From RAM1 sp943372585 (GTDB lineage: Bacteria > Pseudomonadota > Gammaproteobacteria > Burkholderiales > Burkholderiaceae_C): a DNA stretch of 26,971 bases. The translations under genes and the position numbers were made by a program. The stretch is from the NCBI GenBank assembly GCA_943372585.1, contig CALRZF020000011.1, forward strand, positions 1 to 26,971, in the 5' to 3' direction. Of the stretch, positions 10,717 to 18,874 are shown one piece after another. How positions within the stretch are numbered: the stretch's first letter is position 1; each line of letters starts with the position of its first letter. The notes under the pieces are model-generated. The model was given only the letters and a program-made list of their open reading frames with translations. It ran no database searches and was not told where the DNA came from.

Positions 10717-12860
10717 GCGGCCACCTCTTCACGGGTTGCGGCTGACGTGCCCGCGTTGCGCGCGTCCGCCGTCATCTGCAGCGACACCGCGCGGCGCACG
10801 ATACCGTCCAGCTGGTAGATGGAGGCAGACACGGGCGACGCACCGGCAGCAGCCAGGTCAACGGCAGCGCCGGTGGTGTTGTCCAGCTTGCCTGCGGCCA
10901 CCTGGGGCTGTCCTGCATCCTGCGCGCCGCGTGCCTGGTTGAGCACGTCCTGCGACGACTCAAACTCAAAGCCCGGTACACCCATCAGGTTGGCCAGCAC
11001 ACGCAGCACCTTCCAGGCCGGGCGCGTTTCGCCCAGCGGCTTGACCACGGCATGGAAGCCTTGCACACGGCCCTCGGCATTGACGAAGGTGCCCGATGTT
11101 TCGGTGAACGGGGCAATGGGCAGCAGCACGTCGCTGATGTCCATGTTGGCCTTGAAGGGGCTCAGCGTCACAACCATCTGGGCCTTGCCCAGGGCGGCGG
11201 CGCCTTGTGCGCCGGCGGCGCTGTCAAAGCGCGGTTCGGTGTTGAGCAAGAGCACGGCCTTCAATGCGCCGCCCAACATCTGGCCGGCATTCAAGCCGCC
11301 GTTGCTAGGTTGCGCAGCCACGAGCTGTGCGCCCACGGTGTTGGCGGCTTCGGTCAGGTAGCCCACGGTCGCGCCGGTCTGCTTGCCGATCCAGTTGGCC
11401 AATGCCAGCAGGCTGGATGCCGCGGCGTGGTGTGCAGCGGCGTTGCCCAGCAACACGGCATTGCGATCGCCGCTCAGCAGCGATTGGGCGATGGCTTTGG
11501 CCGCGTCGGTGGCGTTGCCAGCTGCGGGCGCGTCTACGCCCTTCTCAGCGGCGATGGCGGCAGCAATGTCAGCCAGCGCCTGCGCCCAGCCTGCAGCTGG
11601 AACCACAGCGCTGTTGGCCAGCGGCATGGCCCAGTCCGGCGCCGTATCGGTGACGGCGGAGACTTTGCCGCCCTTCTTGACGGCCTGGCGGATGCGCTGT
11701 GCAAACAGCGGATGGTCCTTGCGCAGGTTGGAGCCCACGACCAGCACGCGCTGCAGGGACGACAGCGATGCGATGGAGGTGCCCAGCCAACGGACGCCTT
11801 CGGCATGCGGGAATTCGGCGTTGCGCAAGCGGTAATCGATGTTCTCGCTGCCCAGGCCGCGCATCAGCGCGCCGGCCAGATACAGCTCTTCCACCGTGCT
11901 GTGCGGGCTGGCCAGGGTGCCGATGCTTTGCGCGCCGTGGTCGGCCTTGATCTGGCGCAGGCCGTTGGCCACGTATTCCAGCGCGGTCTGCCAGTCCACC
12001 GTCTTCCACTCGCCGCCCTGCTTGAGCATGGGCGCGGTCAGGCGCTCTTCACTGTTGAGCGCCTCGTACGAGAAGCGGTCGCGGTCGGCGATCCAGCATT
12101 CGTTGACGTCTTCGTTTTCCAGCGGCACCACGCGCATGACCTTGTTGTTCTTGACCTGGATGATCAGGTTGGAACCCGTGGAGTCGTGCGGGCTGACCGA
12201 CTTGCGGCGGCTCAGTTCCCAGGTGCGGGCGCTGTAACGGAACGGCTTGCTCGTGAGCGCGCCCACGGGGCAGATGTCGATCATGTTGCCCGACAGCTCG
12301 GAGTCGATCGTGTCGCTGACGATGGTGGTGATCTCGGAATGCTCGCCGCGGTGGATCATGCCCAGTTCCATCACGCCGGCCACTTCCTGGCCGAAGCGCA
12401 CGCAGCGGGTGCAATGGATGCAGCGGCTCATTTCCTGCATGGAGATCAGCGGGCCCACGTCTTTCACGGGCACCACGCGCTTTTCCTCGTCGTAGCGCGA
12501 CGACGAAGCGCCGTAGCCCACGGCCAGGTCCTGCAGCTGGCATTCGCCGCCCTGGTCGCAGATGGGGCAGTCCAGCGGGTGGTTGATCAGCAAAAACTCC
12601 ATGACCGACTGCTGGGCCTTGATGGCCTTGTCGCTCTTGGTGCGCACGATCATGCCCTGCGTGACGGGCGTGGCGCAGGCCGGCATGGGCTTGGGCGCCT
12701 TTTCCACATCGACCAGGCACATGCGGCAGTTGGCCGCGATGGACAGCTTCTTGTGATAGCAGAAGTGCGGAATGTAGGTGCCCGCCTTGTCGGCCGCATG
12801 CATGATCATGCTGCCTTCGGTGATCTCCACCTTCTTGCCGTCGAGTTCTATTTCAACCAT
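10713..12860 (-). CDS. nuoG: NADH-quinone oxidoreductase subunit G, Fe-S subunit
   Basis: NuoG is the largest peripheral-arm subunit, transferring electrons through three clusters. Visible ligands are Cys34, Cys45, Cys48 and Cys62 for [2Fe-2S] N1b; His94, Cys98, Cys101 and Cys107 for N5; and Cys147, Cys150, Cys153 and Cys197 for N4. The remainder is a degenerate molybdopterin-oxidoreductase-like domain. At 715 residues it is about 190 shorter than E. coli NuoG (about 908) and near the size of the mitochondrial 75-kDa protein. The CX2CX3CX27C ligands of the extra N7 cluster are absent. The ATG at 12860 lies 16 bases after nuoF, and the stop overlaps nuoH. Confidence 0.97.
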   Translation of the reverse strand: MVEIELDGKKVEITEGSMIMHAADKAGTYIPHFCYHKKLSIAANCRMCLVDVEKAPKPMPACATPVTQGMIVRTKSDKAIKAQQSVMEFLLINHPLDCPICDQGGECQLQDLAVGYGASSSRYDEEKRVVPVKDVGPLISMQEMSRCIHCTRCVRFGQEVAGVMELGMIHRGEHSEITTIVSDTIDSELSGNMIDICPVGALTSKPFRYSARTWELSRRKSVSPHDSTGSNLIIQVKNNKVMRVVPLENEDVNECWIADRDRFSYEALNSEERLTAPMLKQGGEWKTVDWQTALEYVANGLRQIKADHGAQSIGTLASPHSTVEELYLAGALMRGLGSENIDYRLRNAEFPHAEGVRWLGTSIASLSSLQRVLVVGSNLRKDHPLFAQRIRQAVKKGGKVSAVTDTAPDWAMPLANSAVVPAAGWAQALADIAAAIAAEKGVDAPAAGNATDAAKAIAQSLLSGDRNAVLLGNAAAHHAAASSLLALANWIGKQTGATVGYLTEAANTVGAQLVAAQPSNGGLNAGQMLGGALKAVLLLNTEPRFDSAAGAQGAAALGKAQMVVTLSPFKANMDISDVLLPIAPFTETSGTFVNAEGRVQGFHAVVKPLGETRPAWKVLRVLANLMGVPGFEFESSQDVLNQARGAQDAGQPQVAAGKLDNTTGAAVDLAAAGASPVSASIYQLDGIVRRAVSLQMTADARNAGTSAATREEVAA

Positions 12861-12876
12861 GAGGGTGCTTTCCGGG

Positions 12877-14214
12877 TCAGGCCTGCGCGGCTTCTGGCTT
12901 CTTGTTCTGGATCATTGCTTCGAACTCGGGCCGGAAGTGCTTGATCATGGCGCGCACCGGCATGGCAGCCGCGTCGCCGAGTGCACAGATCGTGCGGCCC
13001 TGGATGTTGTCTGCAATGGAGTTCAGCAGGTCCATGTCGGTGGGCTTGCCGTGGCCGGTGTGGATGCGGTCCACCAGGCGCCACAGCCAGCCCGTGCCTT
13101 CGCGGCACGGCGTGCACTGGCCGCACGACTCATGCATGTAGAAGTACGACAGGCGCTTGAGCGATTCGACCATGCAGCGGGTGTCGTCCATCACGATGAC
13201 CGCACCCGAGCCCAACATGGAACCGGCCTTGGCGATGGAGTCGTAGTCCATCGTGCATTCCATCATGATGTGCGCGGGCAGCACCGGCGCGGACGAACCG
13301 CCGGGGATCACGGCTTTCAGCGTGCGGCCCTTGCGCACGCCACCGGCCAGCTCAAGAAGCTTGCTGAAAGGCGTGCCCAGCGGAACTTCGTAGTTGCCGG
13401 GCAATTCCACGTCGCCCGACACCGAATAGATCTTGGTGCCGCCGTTGTTGGGCTTGCCCACTTGCAGGAAGGCCTGGCCGCCGTTGCGGATGATCCAGGG
13501 CACCGCCGCGAAGGTCTCGGTGTTGTTGATGGTCGTGGGCTTGCCGTACAGGCCGAAGCTGGCGGGGAACGGCGGCTTGAAGCGCGGCTGGCCTTTTTTG
13601 CCTTCCAGCGATTCGAGCAGCGCGGTTTCTTCACCGCAGATGTAGGCACCGAAACCATGGCTTGCATGCAGCTGGAAGCTGAAGTTGCTGCCCATGATCT
13701 TGTCACCCAGGTAGCCGGCCGCGCGGGCCTCTTCCAGCGCTTCTTCAAAGCGGTTGTAGGTGTCGAAGATTTCGCCGTGGATATAGTTGTAGCCCACCGT
13801 GATGCCCATCGCGTAGGCGGCGATGGCCATGCCTTCAATGACCTGGTGCGGGTTGTACTGCAGGATGTCGCGGTCCTTGCAGGTGCCCGGTTCGCCCTCA
13901 TCGGAGTTGCACACCAGGTACTTCTGCCCCGGGAACTGGCGGGGCATGAAGCTCCACTTCAAACCCGTCGGAAAGCCCGCGCCGCCGCGGCCGCGCAGGG
14001 CCGATTCCTTGACGGTGGCGATGACCTGGTCTTGCGTCAGGCCTTCGGACAAAATTTTCTTGAGCGCCTTGTAGCCGTCGCGCGCTTCGTAGTCCTTCAG
14101 GCGCCAGTTGCTGCCGTCCAGGTCCTTGTAGATCTGGGGGCTGATGTGCCGGCCGTGAAAGCAGGTCTGGACACCTGTTGCCTTGAACTGCGAGAGGATT
14201 TGATCAGCGTTCAT
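12877..14214 (-). CDS. nuoF: NADH-quinone oxidoreductase subunit F, FMN/NADH-binding
   Basis: NuoF is the entry point of complex I. It binds NADH and FMN and holds [4Fe-4S] cluster N3. The 445-residue protein has the glycine-rich nucleotide-binding segment RGRGGAGFPTGLKW at residues 74-87, the conserved NSDEGEPGTCKDR near 103-115, GEETALLESLEGKKGQPR at 194-211, and the N3 ligands Cys364, Cys367 and Cys370 (SCGQCTPCREG) with Cys410. Its ATG at 14214 overlaps the nuoE stop by four bases, so the NuoE-NuoF pair is translationally coupled. Confidence 0.98.
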   Translation of the reverse strand: MNADQILSQFKATGVQTCFHGRHISPQIYKDLDGSNWRLKDYEARDGYKALKKILSEGLTQDQVIATVKESALRGRGGAGFPTGLKWSFMPRQFPGQKYLVCNSDEGEPGTCKDRDILQYNPHQVIEGMAIAAYAMGITVGYNYIHGEIFDTYNRFEEALEEARAAGYLGDKIMGSNFSFQLHASHGFGAYICGEETALLESLEGKKGQPRFKPPFPASFGLYGKPTTINNTETFAAVPWIIRNGGQAFLQVGKPNNGGTKIYSVSGDVELPGNYEVPLGTPFSKLLELAGGVRKGRTLKAVIPGGSSAPVLPAHIMMECTMDYDSIAKAGSMLGSGAVIVMDDTRCMVESLKRLSYFYMHESCGQCTPCREGTGWLWRLVDRIHTGHGKPTDMDLLNSIADNIQGRTICALGDAAAMPVRAMIKHFRPEFEAMIQNKKPEAAQA

Positions 14215-14696
14215 GCGGATGCACCTTTCAGCCCATCAATCAACTGGTCCAGTTTGTCGTTGCTCATGAAGCTGCACATGGTGCGGTCGTTGACCAGCAT
14301 CACCGGCGAATCGGCGCACGCGCCAAGGCATTCGCTTTGCTGCACGGTGAACAGGCCGTCGGCCGTGGTGCCGCCCATTTCGACGCCCAGCTTTTCGCAC
14401 AGGTGGTTCAGGGCCTTTTGCCCGTCGCGCAGCTGGCACGGCAGGTTGGTGCAGACGTTGAGCTTGAACTTGCCCACCGGCTGCTGGTTGTACATGTTGT
14501 AGAAGGTCGTAACCTCGTGCACGGCAATCGGCGCCATGCCCAGGTAGTCGGCCACAAGGCGTTCGCTCGCGATGCTGACATGGCCCTCTTCCTGCTGCAC
14601 GATGGCCAGGCAGGCCATGACGGCGGACTGCTTCTGGTCGGCGGGGTACTTGGCAACTTCCTTGTCGAAGCGCGCGCGTGTTGCGTCTGAAATCAT
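14211..14696 (-). CDS. nuoE: NADH-quinone oxidoreductase subunit E, [2Fe-2S]
   Basis: NuoE is the thioredoxin-like [2Fe-2S] subunit of the NADH dehydrogenase module. The 161-residue protein has the N1a ligands Cys82, Cys87, Cys123 and Cys127 (in VCTNLPCQLR and SECLGACADSP) and the upstream helical bundle containing EVTTFYNMYNQQPVGK. The ATG at 14696 overlaps the nuoD stop by four bases (ATGA), and nuoF overlaps its own end, so nuoD-E-F are coupled. Confidence 0.97.
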   Translation of the reverse strand: MISDATRARFDKEVAKYPADQKQSAVMACLAIVQQEEGHVSIASERLVADYLGMAPIAVHEVTTFYNMYNQQPVGKFKLNVCTNLPCQLRDGQKALNHLCEKLGVEMGGTTADGLFTVQQSECLGACADSPVMLVNDRTMCSFMSNDKLDQLIDGLKGASA

Positions 14697-15946
14697 CGGT
14701 CAATCTCCCCGAACACGATGTCCATCGTTCCGATGATGGCAACCGCGTCGGCAATCATGTGGCCCCTGCCCATTTCGTCCAGCGCGGCCAGGTGCGGGAA
14801 ACCCGGCGCGCGAATCTTCAGGCGGTACGGCTTGTTGGCGCCGTCGCTCACCAGGTAAATACCAAACTCTCCCTTGGGGTGCTCCACGGCGGCATAAGCC
14901 TCGCCCTCGGGCACGTGGAAGCCTTCGGTAAAGAGCTTGAAGTGGTGGATCAACTCTTCCATGTTGGACTTCATGGATTCGCGTGACGGCGCGGCGACCT
15001 TGTGGTTGTCGGTGATGACCGGGCCGGGGTTGGCACGCAGCCAGTCCACGCACTGCTTGATGATCCGGTTGGACTGGCGCATCTCGGCCACGCGCACCAG
15101 GTAGCGGTCGTAGCAGTCACCGGTCTTGCCGATCGGGATGTCGAAGTCCATGCGGTCGTACACGTCGTACGGCTGCTGCTTGCGCAGGTCCCATGCGATG
15201 CCGGAGCCACGCAGCATGGCGCCGGTGAAGCCCAGGTTCAGTGCACGCTCTGGCGTCACCACGCCAATGCCCACGGTCCGCTGTTTCCAGATGCGGTTGT
15301 CGGTCAGCAGGGTTTCGTATTCGTCCACGTAGGTGGGAAAGCGCTTGGTGAAATCTTCAATGAAGTCCAGCAGCGAGCCTTGGCGGTTGTCGTTCAGCCG
15401 GTCGATGGCGCGCTGGTTCTTGACCTTGCTGACCTTGTACTGCGGCATGCTGTCGGGCAGGTCGCGGTACACACCACCGGGGCGGAAGTACGCCGCATGC
15501 ATACGCGCACCAGACACGGCCTCGTACATGTCGAACAAATCTTCACGCTCGCGGAAGCAGTAGATCAGCATGTTCATCGCGCCGCAATCCAGCCCGTGTG
15601 CGCCCAGCCACAACAGGTGATTCAGCAGCCGCGTGATCTCGGAGAACATCACGCGGATGTACTGCGCGCGCTCGGGCACTTCGATGCCCATGAGCTTTTC
15701 AATGGCCAGGCAGTACGCATGCTCGTTGGACATCATGGACACGTAGTCCAGGCGGTCCATGTAGGGCAGCGACTGGATGTAGGTCTTGCTTTCGGCCAGC
15801 TTCTCGGTGGCGCGGTGCAGCAGGCCGATGTGCGGGTCAGCGCGCTGGATGACCTCGCCGTCCAGTTCCAGCACCAGGCGCAGCACGCCGTGGGCAGCCG
15901 GATGCTGCGGGCCGAAATTCAGGGTGTAGTTCTTGATCTCAGCCAT
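14693..15946 (-). CDS. nuoD: NADH-quinone oxidoreductase subunit D (49-kDa type)
   Basis: NuoD is the hydrogenase-like subunit that forms the quinone-reduction site next to cluster N2. The 417-residue protein is separate from NuoC, unlike the fused NuoCD of E. coli. The quinone head-group ligands are visible: His19 in the hairpin FGPQHPAAHG and Tyr68 in YMDRLDYVSMM, spaced 49 residues apart as in the bovine subunit (His59/Tyr108). The C-terminus DIVFGEIDR is the usual family end. The start ATG overlaps the nuoC stop by one base (TAATG), a classic coupling arrangement. Confidence 0.98.
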   Translation of the reverse strand: MAEIKNYTLNFGPQHPAAHGVLRLVLELDGEVIQRADPHIGLLHRATEKLAESKTYIQSLPYMDRLDYVSMMSNEHAYCLAIEKLMGIEVPERAQYIRVMFSEITRLLNHLLWLGAHGLDCGAMNMLIYCFREREDLFDMYEAVSGARMHAAYFRPGGVYRDLPDSMPQYKVSKVKNQRAIDRLNDNRQGSLLDFIEDFTKRFPTYVDEYETLLTDNRIWKQRTVGIGVVTPERALNLGFTGAMLRGSGIAWDLRKQQPYDVYDRMDFDIPIGKTGDCYDRYLVRVAEMRQSNRIIKQCVDWLRANPGPVITDNHKVAAPSRESMKSNMEELIHHFKLFTEGFHVPEGEAYAAVEHPKGEFGIYLVSDGANKPYRLKIRAPGFPHLAALDEMGRGHMIADAVAIIGTMDIVFGEIDR

Positions 15947-16554
15947 TACTGGATGCCACCGTAGTTGTCTTCACGGATGATGCGGGGGGTGATCTCGCGC
16001 GGCTCGATGGTGACCGGCTGGTAGATCACGCGCTTGCTTTCAGGGTCGTAGCGCATTTCGACATGGCCCGAGGTCGGGAAGTCCTTGCGGAACGGGTGGC
16101 CGATGAAGCCGTAGTCGGTCAGGATGCGGCGCAGGTCGGCATGGCCTTCAAAGACAATGCCGAACAGGTCGAACGCCTCGCGCTCAAACCAGTTGGCAGC
16201 GCCCCACACCTCGTTGACGGACGCCACCACAGGCAGATCGTCATCAGGCAGGAACACCTTGAGCCGCACACGCTGGTTCAGGCTGACCGACAACAGGTGC
16301 ACCGCCACGCAGTAGCGGGCACCATCCCAGCGGCCCTGGCCGTACTCGGAATAGTCCAGGCCGCACAGGTCGATCATTTGCTCGAACTTGCAACCGTCGG
16401 CATCGCGCAGCAGTTGGGCGGATTCCAGGTAATCGGCTGCAGACACCACCACGGTGACCTCACCCAGCCGGACGGAAATGTTCTTGGCCCGTGCACCCAA
16501 GGCCGCAGCGACTGCTTCCTGGGTGGTTTCGGGGCGAACGGCAAATACGGTCAT
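15946..16554 (-). CDS. nuoC: NADH-quinone oxidoreductase subunit C (30-kDa type)
   Basis: NuoC is a peripheral-arm connecting subunit without redox cofactors. The 202-residue protein has the 30-kDa signature region near residues 123-160: EREAFDLFGIVFEGH, LRRILTDYGFIGHPFRKDFP. The following segment TSGHVEMRYD and the PREITPR end are typical of the separate (non-fused) NuoC of beta-proteobacteria. It starts 9 bases after nuoB and overlaps nuoD by one base. Confidence 0.97.
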   Translation of the reverse strand: MTVFAVRPETTQEAVAAALGARAKNISVRLGEVTVVVSAADYLESAQLLRDADGCKFEQMIDLCGLDYSEYGQGRWDGARYCVAVHLLSVSLNQRVRLKVFLPDDDLPVVASVNEVWGAANWFEREAFDLFGIVFEGHADLRRILTDYGFIGHPFRKDFPTSGHVEMRYDPESKRVIYQPVTIEPREITPRIIREDNYGGIQ

Positions 16555-16563
16555 CTGTTCCCC

Positions 16564-17043
16564 TCAGGCGCGCGCAATGGTCTGCGTGCGGCGGATCTTC
16601 TGCTGCAGCTGGATGATCCCGTACAGCAGGGCTTCCGCCGTGGGCGGGCAGCCGGGCACATACACGTCAACCGGCACGATGCGGTCGCAGCCGCGCACGA
16701 CCGAATAGCTGTAGTGGTAATAGCCGCCGCCGTTGGCGCATGAGCCCATGGACAGCACCCAGCGCGGCTCAGGCATCTGGTCGTAGACCTTGCGCAGCGC
16801 GGGCGCCATCTTGTTGCACAGCGTGCCGGCCACGATCATCAGGTCCGACTGTCGCGGGCTGGGGCGAAACAGCATGCCGAAGCGGTCGATGTCATAGCGC
16901 GCCGCACCGGCGTGCATCATCTCCACCGCGCAGCAGGCCAGGCCAAACGTCATGGGCCACAGCGAGCCGGTCTTGGCCCAGTTGATGACGGAGTCCACCG
17001 TGGTGGTGACAACGCCTTCTTTGAGAATGCCTTCGATTGCCAT
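16564..17043 (-). CDS. nuoB: NADH-quinone oxidoreductase subunit B, cluster N2
   Basis: NuoB holds cluster N2, the terminal Fe-S centre that reduces quinone. The 159-residue protein shows all four ligands, the tandem Cys37-Cys38 in FGLACCAVEMM, Cys102 in SMGSCANGGG and Cys132 in VPGCPPTAEALL. The start ATG at 17043 is 3 bases after the nuoA stop, so NuoA and NuoB are probably translated in coupling. Confidence 0.98.
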   Translation of the reverse strand: MAIEGILKEGVVTTTVDSVINWAKTGSLWPMTFGLACCAVEMMHAGAARYDIDRFGMLFRPSPRQSDLMIVAGTLCNKMAPALRKVYDQMPEPRWVLSMGSCANGGGYYHYSYSVVRGCDRIVPVDVYVPGCPPTAEALLYGIIQLQQKIRRTQTIARA

Positions 17044-17046
17044 GTT

Positions 17047-17406
17047 TTATTCCCAGTCCAGGGCGCCTTTTTTCCACTCGTAGATGAAACCCACGACGAG
17101 GATGCCCAGAAAAACCATCATGGCCCAGAAGCCGGTCGGACCAATTTCCTTGAGCGCAACGGCCCAGGGGAAGAGGAACGCGATTTCCAGGTCGAACAGG
17201 ATGAAGAGGATGGCCACGAGGTAGTAGCGCACGTCAAACTTCATGCGTGCGTCTTCAAACGCTTCGAAGCCGCATTCGTAGGGGGAGTTTTTGGCGGCGT
17301 CGGGGCGGTTGGGGCCCAACAGCCAGCCCAGCGCCTGGGGGAGCACGCCCACCGCCACACCGACCAGGATGAACAAGAGGACAGGGAGGTACTGATCGAG
17401 GTTCAT
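17047..17406 (-). CDS. nuoA: NADH-quinone oxidoreductase subunit A
   Basis: NuoA is a three-helix membrane subunit at the interface of the two arms. The 119-residue protein has the conserved YECGFEAFEDARMKFDVRYY loop (Cys45 is the residue studied in active/deactive transitions of homologues) and the second helix FILFDLEIAFLFPWA. It is the first gene of the nuo cluster and begins 58 bases after tRNA-Leu. No good Shine-Dalgarno is visible before its ATG (upstream reads ACCTGAACCTCAAG), and the leader can form two hairpins, which may matter for its expression. Confidence 0.97.
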   Translation of the reverse strand: MNLDQYLPVLLFILVGVAVGVLPQALGWLLGPNRPDAAKNSPYECGFEAFEDARMKFDVRYYLVAILFILFDLEIAFLFPWAVALKEIGPTGFWAMMVFLGILVVGFIYEWKKGALDWE

Positions 17407-17411
17407 CTTGA

Positions 17412-17451
17412 GGTTCAGGTCACCGCTTGAACCCGCCGGGGCGGGCCCGGC
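17412..17451 (-). other. Two potential hairpins in the nuoA leader
   Basis: Between tRNA-Leu and the nuoA ATG, inverted repeats are visible: GCCGGG/CCCGGC (17435-17440 with 17446-17451, 5-base loop) and GGTTCA/TGAACC (17412-17417 with 17428-17433, 10-base loop). The second ends 5 bases before the ATG, where a ribosome-binding site should be. No U-tract follows, so neither is a standard terminator. Function is inferred only. Confidence 0.45.
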
Positions 17452-17464
17452 AGGCTAGTCTGTC

Positions 17465-17549
17465 TGGTGCCGTCGGCGAGACTCGAACTCGCACAGCTTT
17501 CGCCACTACCCCCTCAAGATAGCGTGTCTACCAATTTCACCACGACGGC
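17465..17549 (-). tRNA. tRNA-Leu (anticodon GAG)
   Basis: The 85-base gene includes an encoded CCA end. The acceptor stem GCCGTCG pairs with CGACGGC, the D-arm holds AAATTGGTAGA, the anticodon stem CTATC/GGTAG encloses the loop TTGAGGG with anticodon GAG, there is a long variable arm (class II, as expected for leucine), and the T-arm is GCGAG TTCGAGT CTCGC. It reads CUC and CUU codons; CUG is the dominant leucine codon in these genes, so this is not the main leucine tRNA. It lies between secG and nuoA in the same orientation and may be processed from their transcript. Confidence 0.97.
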
Positions 17550-17619
17550 GGTTTTTGTTGCCCGGATGGCATGAGGAAATCTTGCGACTTTTGGCTTTCC
17601 GGGCAGCCTAGGAGTTTAC

Positions 17620-17662
17620 CCTGAAATCCCCTCTGTTCCCGCTGAGAACAGGCGATTTCAGG
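17620..17662 (-). other. Stem-loop between secG and tRNA-Leu
   Basis: CCTGAAATC (17620-17628) pairs with GATTTCAGG (17654-17662) and, further in, CTGTTC (17633-17638) with GAACAG (17646-17651), leaving a 7-base loop and one small asymmetric internal loop. It starts 6 bases after the secG stop. No run of T follows on the minus strand, so it is not a canonical intrinsic terminator; it may be a processing or mRNA-end stabilising structure. Confidence 0.6.
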
Positions 17663-17668
17663 CGTGCA

Positions 17669-18085
17669 TCACTTGGTCGGAATTTGTGCTGCGCCGGATG
17701 CGCCGACGGCAGGGGCCGGCGCAGGAGCGGGTGCCGGTGTAGCCGGCGCAGTAGTGCCCGGGATCTGGGCTGCGCCCGAAGCAGCGGGTGCCGGTGCCGG
17801 CGCGGTCACGGAAGTACGCTCCAGCACGCTGCCCGAATCCGCCGGACGCAGGTTGCCAAAGTACGCCAGCAGCAGCGTGCAGGCAAAGAACACCGCTGCC
17901 AGCACCCCGGTGGTGCGCGACATGAAGTTGGCACTGCCGCTGGCACCAAACAGGCTGCCGGAGCCGCCGCTGCCGAAAGCGGCGCCCATGTCAGCGCCCT
18001 TGCCGTGCTGGATCAGGATCAGGCCGATCATGACCAGGGCGGCGATCATTTGCACAGCCAGAAGGATGGTGAGGAAAACGTTCAT
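17669..18085 (-). CDS. secG: Preprotein translocase subunit SecG
   Basis: SecG is the small membrane subunit that assists SecYE in protein export. The 138-residue protein has two membrane helices (about residues 4-24 and 59-77) and the signature GLILIQHGKGADMGAAFGSG and the GSLFGASG region in between. After the second helix comes a cytoplasmic or periplasmic Ala/Pro-rich tail of about 45 residues with the octapeptide ASGAAQIP twice (102-109 and 129-136). The ATG at 18085 has a clear AGGAG site 8 or so bases upstream. It follows tpiA by 32 bases. Confidence 0.95.
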   Translation of the reverse strand: MNVFLTILLAVQMIAALVMIGLILIQHGKGADMGAAFGSGGSGSLFGASGSANFMSRTTGVLAAVFFACTLLLAYFGNLRPADSGSVLERTSVTAPAPAPAASGAAQIPGTTAPATPAPAPAPAPAVGASGAAQIPTK

Positions 18086-18117
18086 TCAATAACTCCTAAA
18101 TTCAGGGCAACCGGCGC

Positions 18118-18870
18118 TCAGGCGCGGCCGGCTGCGGCAACAATCGTCAGGAAATCGGCAGCTTTGAGCGACGCACCGCCGATCAGGCCACCATCAATGT
18201 CGGGTTGGGCGAGCAGTTCCGCGGCGTTGGCCGCATTCATGCTGCCGCCGTACAGGATCTGCACACGATCGGCCTGGGGCGTCGCCGCCTTCAGCTGGGC
18301 ACGCAGCACGGCGTGCACGGCCTGCGCCATCTCGGGCGATGCCGTCTTGCCGGTGCCAATGGCCCACACGGGCTCATAGGCCACGACCAGCTCGCTGATG
18401 CAGTGGCCGTTGGTGTGGATGACCGCTGCCAGCTGGCGCTTGACGACCTCTTCGGTCTGCCCTGCTTCGCGCTCGGCCAGGGTTTCACCCACGCAGACGA
18501 TGGGGGTGATGCCCTGCGCCAACGCGGCTTTGGCCTTGTCGGCCACGAGCGCGTCGGTTTCCCCGTGGTACTGGCGGCGTTCGGAATGGCCCACGATGGC
18601 ATAACGCACACCGAACTCGCGCAGCATGGCAGCAGATACCTCGCCGGTGTAGGCGCCCTTGTCGTGGGCTGACACATCTTGTGCGCCCAACTCCAGCGCT
18701 GAAGACGCACGCAGCATCTGCAGTTGGGCCAGGTAGGGCGCCGGCACGCAGACGGCTACGGCGCAGCCGGGCGAGCCCAGGCCGGCCAATACCGCGCGCA
18801 CCAGGCTGTCATTGGCCTCGATGCTGCCGTTCATCTTCCAGTTGCCTGCGATCAGTTTCTTCTTGCTCAT
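18118..18870 (-). CDS. tpiA: Triosephosphate isomerase
   Basis: TpiA interconverts dihydroxyacetone phosphate and glyceraldehyde-3-phosphate in glycolysis and gluconeogenesis. The 250-residue (beta/alpha)8 enzyme has all catalytic residues: Asn10 and Lys12 (AGNWKMNG), His95 in IVGHSERR and Glu166 in AYEPVWAIGTGKTA (the mobile loop), plus the phosphate-binding LYGGSM and LIGGASL near the C-terminus. The start at 18870 is 4 bases after the stop of the quinone oxidoreductase gene, so the two are very probably co-transcribed. secG follows. Confidence 0.97.
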   Translation of the reverse strand: MSKKKLIAGNWKMNGSIEANDSLVRAVLAGLGSPGCAVAVCVPAPYLAQLQMLRASSALELGAQDVSAHDKGAYTGEVSAAMLREFGVRYAIVGHSERRQYHGETDALVADKAKAALAQGITPIVCVGETLAEREAGQTEEVVKRQLAAVIHTNGHCISELVVAYEPVWAIGTGKTASPEMAQAVHAVLRAQLKAATPQADRVQILYGGSMNAANAAELLAQPDIDGGLIGGASLKAADFLTIVAAAGRA

Positions 18871-18874
18871 GGCG

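Noticed and set aside
11052..12944. 630-codon plus-strand open frame opposite nuoG
   Set aside because: Antisense to a certain gene with all Fe-S ligands; composition is that of a shadow frame.
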